NCBI RefSeq assembly: GCF_042850945.1
Contig: NZ_AP031496.1
Span: forward strand, 4,278,001 to 4,342,000
From: Halioxenophilus aromaticivorans
GTDB lineage: Bacteria > Pseudomonadota > Gammaproteobacteria > Pseudomonadales > Cellvibrionaceae
DNA length: 64,000 nt
Direction of reading: 5' to 3'
The notes under the pieces are model-generated. The model had not been told where the DNA came from and did no database searches. It worked only from the letters and a program-made list of their open reading frames with translations. Numbering within the stretch: the first letter of the stretch is position 1; every line of letters starts with the position of its first letter. The position numbers were made by a program, and so were the translations under genes. Positions 15,803 to 23,981 of this stretch are shown in pieces.

Positions 15803-17201
15803 GGCTGGGACTGGCCAAAATCGAGCGGCCCGAATCGGGTATTCCCACTCTGCGGCTGGCGTCATTTGCACGAAGATTGTTTGGGCCAACCAAGGCCAAC
15901 AGTTGTTGCAAATCGACACTTTGGGCCATGGCCCGATTACCAGCGTCGCCAGGGTGAAGATGGTCGCCTGAGTCGTATTTGGGCAAAAGCCGAAGAGGCG
16001 CTGTTGGGTCTTGCAAAGCGGTATCGAGATCGACAACGGCATCAAAGGAACCGCTGGTTTTAATCCATTGGTTTAACTGCTGGCGCAATCGGTTTTTATC
16101 CGCTTGGTAATAATTGCTTAAGGGGGTGTCTGGCAGTGCGCCCTGAAACGGTGGCAAAGTTGCTCCAATTACCGTCACACCCCGGCGGTGAGCACGGGCA
16201 ACGAGCTTTTCAAAACCCGTGGTTAACGCTTTTAAACTGGGCAAACTGGCGTTGGGCGCAAACGCCGTACCGGGCCAAGAAATATCGTTAATACCCAGTA
16301 ACACAATCACACTACTCACTCCGGGCTGGGATAAGACATCTCGCTCTAGCCGCGCCAGCGCCGACTCACCCATGCCATCGGATAACAAACGAGCACCGGA
16401 GATACCAGCATTGGCAACCGCTATATTGTGCGGCACCAAACGCTCGGCCAAAAAATCTGGCCAACGGCTATTGTTGTCCAAACTCGCCGTGGCGCCATCG
16501 GTGATGGAATCTCCAATCACCACCACACCGGTGGCTGGTTGCCGGGGCTGCACCCAAATATCCGAAAGTAACAACCGCGCAGTAGTGCTCTGCTCTTCTG
16601 CCGCAGCTGACCTATCCGGTAAAGCACTGCTATTGCCCTCGGTAATCCAACTGGTTTGCCGGCCATCCCAATGAAAACTTTGCACCGGCGTGGTCTCGGC
16701 CAAATAAGTTTTAACTTCCAACTGCGCTAGGTTCTGCACAGGTAATTCGATGGCGTCACTCACCAACTGGCCACCGGGAGGAATCACTCCGCGACCGTGC
16801 TGGTTGAAGGTAACTGCGGCTGCTAATCCCGGCGCCGGGCTTGCCACTCGCACGCTTACCTGCCCCAGGGTTACCGGGCGATCACCATAGGTATTGGCAA
16901 ACACCAGGCGTAACTTGTCGCCTCCTAGGCTTACTCTGGCGTACTGGGTAATGGTTTGATTGTTCAGCGCCTTGGGCACATTGGTGGGGAAAATAAATTC
17001 TTCACCCCATACAGGCTGAGGGCTGGCCTGCCAACTGGTAACCCAGCCCGGGTTAGTCTCCGCTGGCTGCTCAGCGTTTAGCGCCTTGGCGTAGGCTGGT
17101 TTTAGCCACAGCATCAATAGACTTGCCATGGCACCCGTAGCTAAGCCCCCGAGGTTAGATAATCTGCTCACAATACGCCTCCTGTCGATAAGTAAGGTCA
17201 T
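15798..17201 (-). CDS. Exported SGNH/GDSL hydrolase
   Basis: 467 residues. The N-terminus RRRIVSRLSNLGG followed by a hydrophobic stretch ending KPAYA could be a Sec or Tat signal. A beta-rich N-terminal part (about 50-220; VTSWQASPQP, ITQYARVSLGGDKLRLVFAN) precedes the SGNH domain. Its blocks are GDSIT (Ser nucleophile, about 234), AGISGARLL (Gly), LLGINDI (Asn) and SGDHLHPGDAG (Asp/His). This two-part architecture occurs in secreted esterases often annotated as SGNH/GDSL hydrolases acting on carbohydrate esters; the substrate is unknown. It is divergent from a LysR regulator 72 bases away, its likely controller. The stop codon is the first element of a 14-bp repeat array. Confidence 0.88.
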   Translation of the reverse strand: MTLLIDRRRIVSRLSNLGGLATGAMASLLMLWLKPAYAKALNAEQPAETNPGWVTSWQASPQPVWGEEFIFPTNVPKALNNQTITQYARVSLGGDKLRLVFANTYGDRPVTLGQVSVRVASPAPGLAAAVTFNQHGRGVIPPGGQLVSDAIELPVQNLAQLEVKTYLAETTPVQSFHWDGRQTSWITEGNSSALPDRSAAAEEQSTTARLLLSDIWVQPRQPATGVVVIGDSITDGATASLDNNSRWPDFLAERLVPHNIAVANAGISGARLLSDGMGESALARLERDVLSQPGVSSVIVLLGINDISWPGTAFAPNASLPSLKALTTGFEKLVARAHRRGVTVIGATLPPFQGALPDTPLSNYYQADKNRLRQQLNQWIKTSGSFDAVVDLDTALQDPTAPLRLLPKYDSGDHLHPGDAGNRAMAQSVDLQQLLALVGPNNLRANDASRRVGIPDSGRSILASPSQ

Positions 17202-17273
17202 TATCGATTGGGGAACCTGTTGTGAATAGGTAGCTCAAAAGAACATCATTTATGAATTAATGGCACAGATAAA

Positions 17274-18188
17274 ATGGCTCGTAATGACGTTAACCGCTTC
17301 GCCGAACTGGAGGTATTTGTGAAGGTGGTGGAACAGGGTGGATTTTCCGCCGCTGCCCGCCAAATGGGGATGACGCCGTCGGCGGTCAGCAAGCTCATAA
17401 GCCGGTTAGAACAACGGCTGGCTACTCGTTTGGTCAACCGCTCCACCCGGCAACTGCAAGTCACCTCTGAAGGCTGCGATTTTTATGAACGAGGCCGCCT
17501 GATATTGGCCAACCTGGAGGAAGCCGAGCGCGCCACCAGTGCCCAGGCAACACCCAAAGGCCGTATTCATGTGAATACCAACGTGCCTTTTGCAGAGTAC
17601 TTTCTATTACCTTTGGTGCCAACGTTTGGCCAACGCTACCCCGACATATCACTGGAACTGAGCCTAACTGACCAAGTGATTGATATCGTTGAACAGCGTA
17701 CCGACGTCGCTCTACGCGCGGGGCCGTTGAAAAGCTCCAGTTTAGTAGCCCGAAAATTGGGCCAAACCCACAAACTACTGGTGGCCGCGCCCAGTTATCT
17801 AAAACAACATGCCACGCCACTTCACCCCGATGACCTCGCCCAGCATACGTTGATCGATCACACCAGCTACGGCGCTCAATCCCAGTGGCCATTTCGCGAG
17901 CAGGGCAAATCGCAATCGGTCACCACTCGGGCTCGGTGGCAGGCCAATAATGGAGAGGCCATTAAACAGTTGGTAATGAATGGTGCTGGCATCGCTAGGC
18001 TGGCTGTGTTCCAGGTGAAAAACGAAATCGCCAAGGGCGAGCTGGTGCCATTGCTAGAAACCTACAACCCCAGAGAAACAGAAGAAATCCACGCCGTGTA
18101 CGTGGGCCAAGGCGGGTTTCTACCGCGTAGGGTACGGGTGTTTTTGGATTTTTTGGTGGAGCATGTGGTAATCGACGGCGTTCTTTAG
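17274..18188 (+). CDS. LysR family transcriptional regulator
   Basis: 304 residues. The winged helix-turn-helix is at residues 8-67 (FVKVVEQGGFSAAARQMG, TPSAVSKLISRLEQRL, LVNRSTRQLQ). A substrate-binding domain follows, with the CrgA/DmlR-type features VDVAL-like TDVALRAG, LVMNGAGIARL and PLLETYNP. It is transcribed divergently from the SGNH hydrolase gene, the classical arrangement for a LysR regulator and its target. Inducer unknown. It converges on the DUF1294 gene; both genes end inside the same 14-bp array. Confidence 0.93.
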   Translation: MARNDVNRFAELEVFVKVVEQGGFSAAARQMGMTPSAVSKLISRLEQRLATRLVNRSTRQLQVTSEGCDFYERGRLILANLEEAERATSAQATPKGRIHVNTNVPFAEYFLLPLVPTFGQRYPDISLELSLTDQVIDIVEQRTDVALRAGPLKSSSLVARKLGQTHKLLVAAPSYLKQHATPLHPDDLAQHTLIDHTSYGAQSQWPFREQGKSQSVTTRARWQANNGEAIKQLVMNGAGIARLAVFQVKNEIAKGELVPLLETYNPRETEEIHAVYVGQGGFLPRRVRVFLDFLVEHVVIDGVL

Positions 18189-18243
18189 CCGCTGAGGTTT
18201 AGCCGCTCAGGTTTAACCCTTGCAGTTTAACCGCTTTGGTTTA
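18186..18243. repeat. 14-bp tandem array joining the stop codons of two convergent genes
   Basis: Four units (18187-18200, 18201-18214, 18215-18228, 18229-18242) such as AGCCGCTGAGGTTT. On the plus strand, stop triplets TAG, TAG, TAA, TAA, TAA lie at 18186, 18200, 18214, 18228 and 18242, exactly 14 bases apart, beginning with the LysR stop. On the minus strand the stop of DUF1294 (18243-18241) is the other end of the same series. The array therefore spans precisely from one stop codon to the other. Confidence 0.88.
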
Positions 18244-18690
18244 AACATCGTGGAACGACATAAACGCAGTCCACTCCTGAACCTGGGGCCATGGCAATGT
18301 TTTTTCTGCAAAGTTTTCCAGCCGGTGCACAGCTTGGCGTAGTAGATGATTGCCCTGGGGCAGATGCAACCACAGGCTAAAACCGACGTTCAGCAGCACG
18401 GTTAACCAAAACACCGTTCTAAAGCGAACTTTCTTAGTTTTGTGCCGGAATGTTTGCTGTGCGAGTAACGCACTGGGCCAACCGCCCAACACCCCAAGCA
18501 AGTGCAATCTGCTCTCTGGCACTCGCCATCGCCCTTTCATCGCAGATCGTTTATCCACGGCGTAAAACACGTAGGTGAGTCCATTGATCAGTACCACAGA
18601 GACGGCCAAAAACAACGGGATATAGCCAAACCAAAAGGAAGCCGCCAGTGCAGCAAACACCGCCAACAAAAGGGCGTAATATCGAATCAT
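18241..18690 (-). CDS. DUF1294 family membrane protein
   Basis: 149 residues from the ATG at 18690; the open frame extends upstream, but that part overlaps the preceding gene. Two or three membrane segments at the N-terminus (YALLLAVFAALAASFWFGY, LFLAVSVVLINGLTYVFYA). Then the DUF1294 hallmark DKRSAMKGRWRVPESRLHLL, LGGWPSALLAQQTFRHKTKK, and a further segment (VFWLTVLLNVGFSLWLHL). The family is often fused to a cold-shock domain; this copy is not. Function unknown. It converges on LysR, with its stop inside the 14-bp array. Confidence 0.88.
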   Translation of the reverse strand: MIRYYALLLAVFAALAASFWFGYIPLFLAVSVVLINGLTYVFYAVDKRSAMKGRWRVPESRLHLLGVLGGWPSALLAQQTFRHKTKKVRFRTVFWLTVLLNVGFSLWLHLPQGNHLLRQAVHRLENFAEKTLPWPQVQEWTAFMSFHDV

Positions 18691-18733
18691 TGAAGGAATA
18701 CACTGTCGGACTTGCAGACTGATTTCAGTCGGA

Positions 18734-19099
18734 TTAGTGGGTAGGCTCTGTGGAATGGATGACTTGGCCCAGCGCTGCATACTGCTCCAAATCATCAGTA
18801 TTTAACTCGGCGCAGTGAAGCTCTAGTTGATTATACAGATCCAGGGCTTGCTCATGCTTGAGGGGTGTTTTTCGCAACACCGTTTTCGGCTCGTTTAAAC
18901 AACTAACGCGATTAAAACGATGTTCGGTCACCCGCGATTCTACACGCGCTGTGCCAAAGTAATGCAATGACGCCCCTGACAGCTGAGCGGCAACCACAAA
19001 CCTATGTTTGGTACCGGTCGCATCGAGGAAACCAACATCATACTGGGATTTATCCGGCAGAGCGCTAACCGACAAAATAGCCTTAACATTAATAACCAT
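18734..19099 (-). CDS. Hypothetical protein
   Basis: 121 residues, no signal peptide or membrane segment. The first half looks like a small beta domain (VKAILSVSALPDKSQYDVGFLD, KHRFVVAAQLSG, LHYFGTARVESRV), the second is acidic and helical (LYNQLELHCAELNTDDLEQYAALGQ). Not recognised. It lies 12 bases after the DUF3291 gene and 43 bases before DUF1294, all on the minus strand, so the three probably form one operon with the GNAT gene. Confidence 0.6.
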   Translation of the reverse strand: MVINVKAILSVSALPDKSQYDVGFLDATGTKHRFVVAAQLSGASLHYFGTARVESRVTEHRFNRVSCLNEPKTVLRKTPLKHEQALDLYNQLELHCAELNTDDLEQYAALGQVIHSTEPTH

Positions 19100-19111
19100 A
19101 GTAACCTCAAC

Positions 19112-19525
19112 TCAATCAACCTGGCTTAGCAACCACTGTTTTCCTTTTAGTTCCCCTTCGCCCTCTCGCCTGAACAACGCCAGCTGTTGCAAACAGAACT
19201 CTATACTAGGCAAAGCCGGGCTGTCACTGTACCAAAGCGCTAGGGAGGGCTCTACTGTGGGTTTAAACCAATTAGCAGCTTGCGCCATAAATTTTTGATG
19301 TGTACCCGAGTAAACAAAGGCGGCTAAATCTGCCGGGGACTGCCAAACAGACCGCGTAATAAACAAGGTATCATCATCGTACATTTGATCGCCGCAAATA
19401 TAGCCTTGGGCTAACGCTACCTTGCGGTTGATTACCCGGGCTCCGGCGGAGAACTTTAGAAACCTTGGATCGGTTACCGGATATAGTATTTCCGATACAT
19501 TGACTTGGCATAAATACATAGACAC
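19112..19525 (-). CDS. DUF3291 family protein
   Basis: 137 residues. Features typical of DUF3291 (a dimeric alpha-beta-barrel-like fold): an early LxxxNxxEILYP-like segment, then ITRSVWQSPADLAAFVYSGTH, KFMAQAANWFKP and LALWYSDSPALPSIEF, which matches the family block ending in a tryptophan-rich strand and a G/S-x-x-P-x-xE turn. Function unknown; possibly a monooxygenase-like or heme-degrading-fold protein. Middle gene of a small minus-strand group. Confidence 0.8.
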   Translation of the reverse strand: MSMYLCQVNVSEILYPVTDPRFLKFSAGARVINRKVALAQGYICGDQMYDDDTLFITRSVWQSPADLAAFVYSGTHQKFMAQAANWFKPTVEPSLALWYSDSPALPSIEFCLQQLALFRREGEGELKGKQWLLSQVD

Positions 19526-19562
19526 GGCTCTTGGTTAGATCGCCTTAGATCCTGGGAAGTTC

Positions 19563-20027
19563 TTAAGTGAGGTGCAACTCCATAATAGTTTCATCAAATT
19601 CATCTTGTTCAACCACGCTAAAACCGAAGCGTTTAAAAAATGCGCACATAACGTCGTGACCTTCGACGTAGCAAATCGATACAACGTTTACATCCGCTAT
19701 ATTTTTAATTTCCTCTAAGGCCAGTGCCACCGCCGCCGTACCATAGCCTTTGCCCTGGTGCTGAACGTCAATTAACAATTGATCTATAAAGATCTCTTGT
19801 GGCTTACCATCGCGGTAGTTGCGATAGCCGCGATAATATTGCAAAAATCCCACTATCTCTGTACCGCAACAAACCGCACGATTGATGTAGTAATCGTAGA
19901 ACTTGGAAGCCGCAATGGCTTCCGCCGGCGTTGCCACGTAGCGCTCTTGTTGCTTAGAGATCTCTAAGCTAATGACATCAATCCAGTTTTCCCGCGTGAC
20001 ATCGCTTAAACTAGTAACCACATTCAT
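19563..20027 (-). CDS. GNAT family N-acetyltransferase
   Basis: 154 residues, standard single-domain GNAT length. Acetyl-CoA binding motif A is visible as IDQLLIDVQHQGKGYGTAAV (Q-x-x-G-x-G/A near residue 94-100), followed by the motif B helix and strand FFKRFGFSVVEQDEFDETIMEL. The acceptor substrate cannot be predicted. 37 bases upstream of DUF3291 on the same strand. Confidence 0.88.
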   Translation of the reverse strand: MNVVTSLSDVTRENWIDVISLEISKQQERYVATPAEAIAASKFYDYYINRAVCCGTEIVGFLQYYRGYRNYRDGKPQEIFIDQLLIDVQHQGKGYGTAAVALALEEIKNIADVNVVSICYVEGHDVMCAFFKRFGFSVVEQDEFDETIMELHLT

Positions 20028-20060
20028 TCCTTAACTGCGCTAGCCCTGGCTACGGGCAAT

Positions 20061-20231
20061 TTACGGATTGGTGATCAATAATACGGCAGCTCTTTTAATA
20101 GCACCGATAACAGGCCAAGGGCTCTCAAACTCAATGGGAGTTTCCTGGAGCCGTGTTAACTGGCGAGCTTTAATCTTCCTTCCAAGTAGATACGCCGCTT
20201 CAATGCAGCGACGCTCCAAACAGTCTTCCAT
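20061..20231 (-). CDS. Possible 56-residue small protein, weak
   Basis: An open frame from the ATG at 20231 (MEDCLERRCIEAAYLLGRKI...) to TAA at 20061. The frame is open further upstream but without a good start or ribosome site. It is amphipathic helical in look and fills an otherwise empty 296-base gap between the TonB receptor gene and the GNAT gene, all on the minus strand. No family recognised. It could equally be a remnant of a longer gene or chance. Confidence 0.22.
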   Translation of the reverse strand: MEDCLERRCIEAAYLLGRKIKARQLTRLQETPIEFESPWPVIGAIKRAAVLLITNP

Positions 20232-20323
20232 GATTTCGATTTCGGCCCCAAACGTTTTTACAGCGGCAAAGCCGGTTGTAAGAGAATCAGTGACGATTCA
20301 GCACACTATGCGTAGAAGTCGCA

Positions 20324-22732
20324 TTAAAAGGTGTAACTTACACCAGCTTTAAATTGTCGTGGCAAATTACTGCGCGCGCCAAATGGCCGCCTGGACACAA
20401 TCTCTTGCTCATCGGTAAGGTTTTCGGCAATCAATTTTACCGCCAATTGCTCGGTGATATCGTATCCGATGGATAAATCCACCGTGGTTAACGCTTCGGT
20501 GCTGGTGCCGTCTTCATAGCTGCCATAGCCTGGCACCTCGCGCATTTCGCTAATGTGCTTTACGGCCAGCTGGGCCTGCCAATTAAGCCCAGTCACTCCA
20601 GCCTGTAAACGCAATTGATGTTCGGGCAAATACGGCAACTCATCGCCTTGACGAATAGAGCGCGACACACCTTCGAAGTATCCCGGGTTCCACTGTGAAA
20701 AACTGGATAAAAACGAACTTTGAAAGGCCGATTCGGTGTAGGTGTACACTACATCGATTGGCAGCTGCAAGTTACCACCCAAACTGGCAACGTATTGCCC
20801 GGTAAACTCAAAACCACCAACTTCTATATCTCCGCCATTAAATTCTTCGCCAGCCACGCACCCGGGGTCGGAAACTCGGCAACGACCTAATAAATTATCG
20901 TACTGACTGAAAAAGCCAATAACTTCGGCATTCAGCGCGCCCTTTTTGTAGCGCACGCCATACTCTAGATTTAAGCTTTCTTCGGGGTCTACATCGTCAG
21001 CAGCTCCTGGGCTGGCTGGAGAAAACCCTTTGTTTATCCCTGCCAATAAGCCAACGGCTTGGCTGAACTGATAATACACCCCCACTCCCGGCAGCACGAC
21101 ATCCTGCGTATTGCTGGCAGTGGTGCCAGCCAATTTGTCTTCGGCGGTACCATCAATGGATTCAACACGTAAGCCCAGGTCTATTTTCCATTTCTGCCAT
21201 TCAATCGTGTCATTTATAAATACCGCCACAGCATCGGTTTCCCATTCATTCAGGGTCTCCTTATCTACGCTGGTAGACACTGGCACAAGATTGCCATCGA
21301 CCATGGCGTAGGCATAGGGCTGATGGTCGCGTTCAACATAGTCGTGGTGTAAACGTAGCCCGGCCTCCAGATTGTGGGTGACATCGCCTGCTGCAATGGT
21401 TTTGCGTAAATCAAACGCCACTCCGTTACTGCCGTAACTGCGATCGAAATCGGTTATATCGATCCACTCACTGCTTCCGTTGCTGTTTGCTTGGCCACGA
21501 ATCAGTGCCAACTCTGTGCCGAAGTCTTGCGGCTGCGCCAACACCAGTGCGGCCGCAGTGGCGTTTTCATCCGTGAAGCCATCAAATTTAAACCAGGCAC
21601 GCTGATACTCATTGTGATAAGCCCGGGTGGTTAAATTCCAACCTGAGCCTAAATCGATAAAGTGAAAAATGTGGATTTGGCTATGCTCGGAATCAAATTC
21701 ATCCAGGGCACTGGCGGCGTATCGCCGACTGGGGCTTGCGGCAAAATCGTCATCTGTTAAGCCTAAATACGTTTCCTGGGAGGTCTCATCAGCGTAACCC
21801 AGCTTTACCTGTATTTCTTGGTAAAAACGACTATCACTAGCACTGTGCCACTGCACCTTGGCATTGATGTCGTTGCGCTCAAAGCCGGTATCACCACCAC
21901 CGTCCAGCGATTTAAAACCATCCGAGCCAAAATGTAATGCATCTATCCAGTAGGAAAACTGGCCGATGCGATCGCCGTAGAAGACTCGATACTTTTGAAA
22001 ATTATCGCTGCCAAGGGTGGCTTCAACCTTGCCTTCTTGCTCGTTAGGGGTGGGAGCCGTTACCAAATTGATGGCACCACCTACCGTGTGTGGGCCGTAT
22101 TTCACCACTGAGGGCCCCTTGAACACCTCCACCATACTCATACGATTTACATTGGGCAAATAATAGGCTGCCGGAGCTGAATAAGGTGCCGGGGCAATTA
22201 ACACGCCGTCTTCCATCAGCGTGATTTTCTGGCTACGTTCGGAGGTTGCACCGCGTAACCCAATGTTGGGCCGCAGGCCATAGCCATCTTCCTGGCGAAT
22301 ATAAACTCCAGGGGTTTGACTTAGCAGGCTGGTTAAATCCACGGCATCGAAAGCTTCTATTTGTGCTTTATCGATAATGCTGGCCGAGCCCGAGGTCGTT
22401 TGCAGCTGGTCTTGCCCTACCGTTACAGTGACTTCTTCAATGCGCGAAGCAGCCTTATCGCTTGCTGGCTTAGCTGTATTCGTTCCGGTTTGGGCCGCCC
22501 CTAGTGTTGGAAAGCCCACGCAACACATCGCCACTGCCAAAGATAAAGGCTTGAATAGATATCTCGCTATTGCCGCATTAGTTAACGCCTGCTTAGAAGA
22601 CGACAATACTGAGCGAGCAGTTACCGGCGTAGGCAGACGGGATTGTTTTATTTCAACTCTACGCACCGGCGAGGACGCTTGTGTAGGATTTAAGCTCATT
22701 GTCGAGGGTACCACTGGTGGGAAACTATTCAT
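20324..22732 (-). CDS. FecA-like TonB-dependent receptor
   Basis: 802 residues. A signal-type hydrophobic segment lies unusually late (about 57-80, LFKPLSLAVAMCCVGFPTLGAA), so the start may be downstream of the annotated one. TonB box region at about 98-104 (EEVTVTV). Plug domain with TPGVYIRQEDGYGLRPNIGLRG-type blocks (PGVYIR, GLRPNIGLRG, VEVFKGPSVVKYG, GGAINLVT). A beta-barrel runs to the terminal Phe (KAGVSYTF). The plug resembles ferric dicitrate receptor FecA and related receptors. Outer membrane, probably iron-chelate uptake. It is last in a minus-strand series behind imelysin, DUF1513, DUF1111 and a second imelysin; the gap to the preceding imelysin is 47 bases, so co-transcription is likely. 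Confidence 0.9.
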   Translation of the reverse strand: MNSFPPVVPSTMSLNPTQASSPVRRVEIKQSRLPTPVTARSVLSSSKQALTNAAIARYLFKPLSLAVAMCCVGFPTLGAAQTGTNTAKPASDKAASRIEEVTVTVGQDQLQTTSGSASIIDKAQIEAFDAVDLTSLLSQTPGVYIRQEDGYGLRPNIGLRGATSERSQKITLMEDGVLIAPAPYSAPAAYYLPNVNRMSMVEVFKGPSVVKYGPHTVGGAINLVTAPTPNEQEGKVEATLGSDNFQKYRVFYGDRIGQFSYWIDALHFGSDGFKSLDGGGDTGFERNDINAKVQWHSASDSRFYQEIQVKLGYADETSQETYLGLTDDDFAASPSRRYAASALDEFDSEHSQIHIFHFIDLGSGWNLTTRAYHNEYQRAWFKFDGFTDENATAAALVLAQPQDFGTELALIRGQANSNGSSEWIDITDFDRSYGSNGVAFDLRKTIAAGDVTHNLEAGLRLHHDYVERDHQPYAYAMVDGNLVPVSTSVDKETLNEWETDAVAVFINDTIEWQKWKIDLGLRVESIDGTAEDKLAGTTASNTQDVVLPGVGVYYQFSQAVGLLAGINKGFSPASPGAADDVDPEESLNLEYGVRYKKGALNAEVIGFFSQYDNLLGRCRVSDPGCVAGEEFNGGDIEVGGFEFTGQYVASLGGNLQLPIDVVYTYTESAFQSSFLSSFSQWNPGYFEGVSRSIRQGDELPYLPEHQLRLQAGVTGLNWQAQLAVKHISEMREVPGYGSYEDGTSTEALTTVDLSIGYDITEQLAVKLIAENLTDEQEIVSRRPFGARSNLPRQFKAGVSYTF

Positions 22733-22779
22733 TACGTTGCCTGCAAATTAAAACTCTAAAACCTGGGTCGATTGCTCTA

Positions 22780-23877
22780 TTAATCGCCGTCGGAAAAATT
22801 AATCCCCAATTCAACATCCAAGCTGTCGGGTATTTCACGTTTGAAATTTCCGTCTAGGTAGCCCAAGGTGATCTCCAGCATATCGGCATCCTCGCTGGCA
22901 ATGGCACTGCGAATCTGCGCAATATTGCCCTGCACAGTATCCACTGCATTCTGATTGCCGGTGGCGATCATAATATCGAACAAGCTAATGGTGGTATGCT
23001 CCGACCCTTGCAATAGTTCCTCTACCGCATCAATGGTGCTGCTGATGGCTGCCCAACTGTTGCCGGCCAGCGGTGCGGCGACATTGACGACATTTCTGGC
23101 TTGCAGATAATCCAAAAATTCCTGTACTGCAACAATCAATTGGGTAATAGGCGCTGAGCCGTCTTCTAGCTGGTCATTCAAAAATAAACTTCGGTAGGAT
23201 TCAGCGGAGTTTTTGTACTGGGTCAACCAGCCTTCTTCCGTGTAATCCGCCCAGCGCATCAGCTGCCCGGTGAGGCTCAATAACACGTCGCACTTGCGCG
23301 GTTGGTTATTAAAATCGGCCAGGATATCTGTCGCTTGCTGAGAATGCTCAGCCGTACTGGTTTCAAAGCTAGCGGACTCCACCGCCAATAAACCAACATT
23401 TTGAAATGTTTTGGCGGCAAAGTAATCCGCATCTAAGGTGATGCTATCGTCGATATCACTGGCGATCTCACTGCGCACGGTCTCCAGATAATTTGTGCCG
23501 CGTAACCGCAACGAATCAATGAAGGTGTAGGCAGGGAACACAATATCGTCGTTTAACGGACCGAAGTTGTAGATGGATAGCGCATACCACTGTTCAAATG
23601 TGATCAGCCAACCGTTTTGCAAAGCACTCAATGCATCATTGCTAGGCGTATTACAAAAAGCCTCCGCGCTTTGCTCCAGGGTACTTACTTCTAATTTAAA
23701 AGCCTGTACCGTAGGAATGATTGTTTGGTCGACGGCTTGCTCTAATGCCTGGCTAATATCACTGGCATCAATGGGTTTTTCGCCACGATCTTTGCCAACG
23801 CAACCAGCGACAATTGCAGCCACGGCGACAGCCGCGGTTATCATCCAACCCCTGGGTTTTTTCTCCCACATAATCAT
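22780..23877 (-). CDS. Imelysin family lipoprotein, variant lacking the motif histidine
   Basis: 365 residues. Lipoprotein signal with lipobox IVAGC at about residues 22-26. Imelysin (peptidase M75-like) helical bundle: PTVQAFKLEV and LQNGWLITFEQWYALSIYNFGPL early, then VGLLAVESASFE in the position where classical imelysins have GxHxxE. Here Leu replaces His while Glu is kept, which puts it nearer the IPPA-type imelysins. No metal site can therefore be assumed. Periplasmic face of a membrane, role in iron uptake inferred from neighbours: DUF1513 104 bases upstream, FecA-like receptor 47 bases downstream. Confidence 0.85.
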   Translation of the reverse strand: MIMWEKKPRGWMITAAVAVAAIVAGCVGKDRGEKPIDASDISQALEQAVDQTIIPTVQAFKLEVSTLEQSAEAFCNTPSNDALSALQNGWLITFEQWYALSIYNFGPLNDDIVFPAYTFIDSLRLRGTNYLETVRSEIASDIDDSITLDADYFAAKTFQNVGLLAVESASFETSTAEHSQQATDILADFNNQPRKCDVLLSLTGQLMRWADYTEEGWLTQYKNSAESYRSLFLNDQLEDGSAPITQLIVAVQEFLDYLQARNVVNVAAPLAGNSWAAISSTIDAVEELLQGSEHTTISLFDIMIATGNQNAVDTVQGNIAQIRSAIASEDADMLEITLGYLDGNFKREIPDSLDVELGINFSDGD

Positions 23878-23981
23878 TCTCTAATCACAGTTATATTAGT
23901 ATTGGGCGCACGCAAATTCACAGCCCAACTTTGATACAGCACTTTGTTGTTTTGCAACGGATTACACGCTGGGGATGTGCT

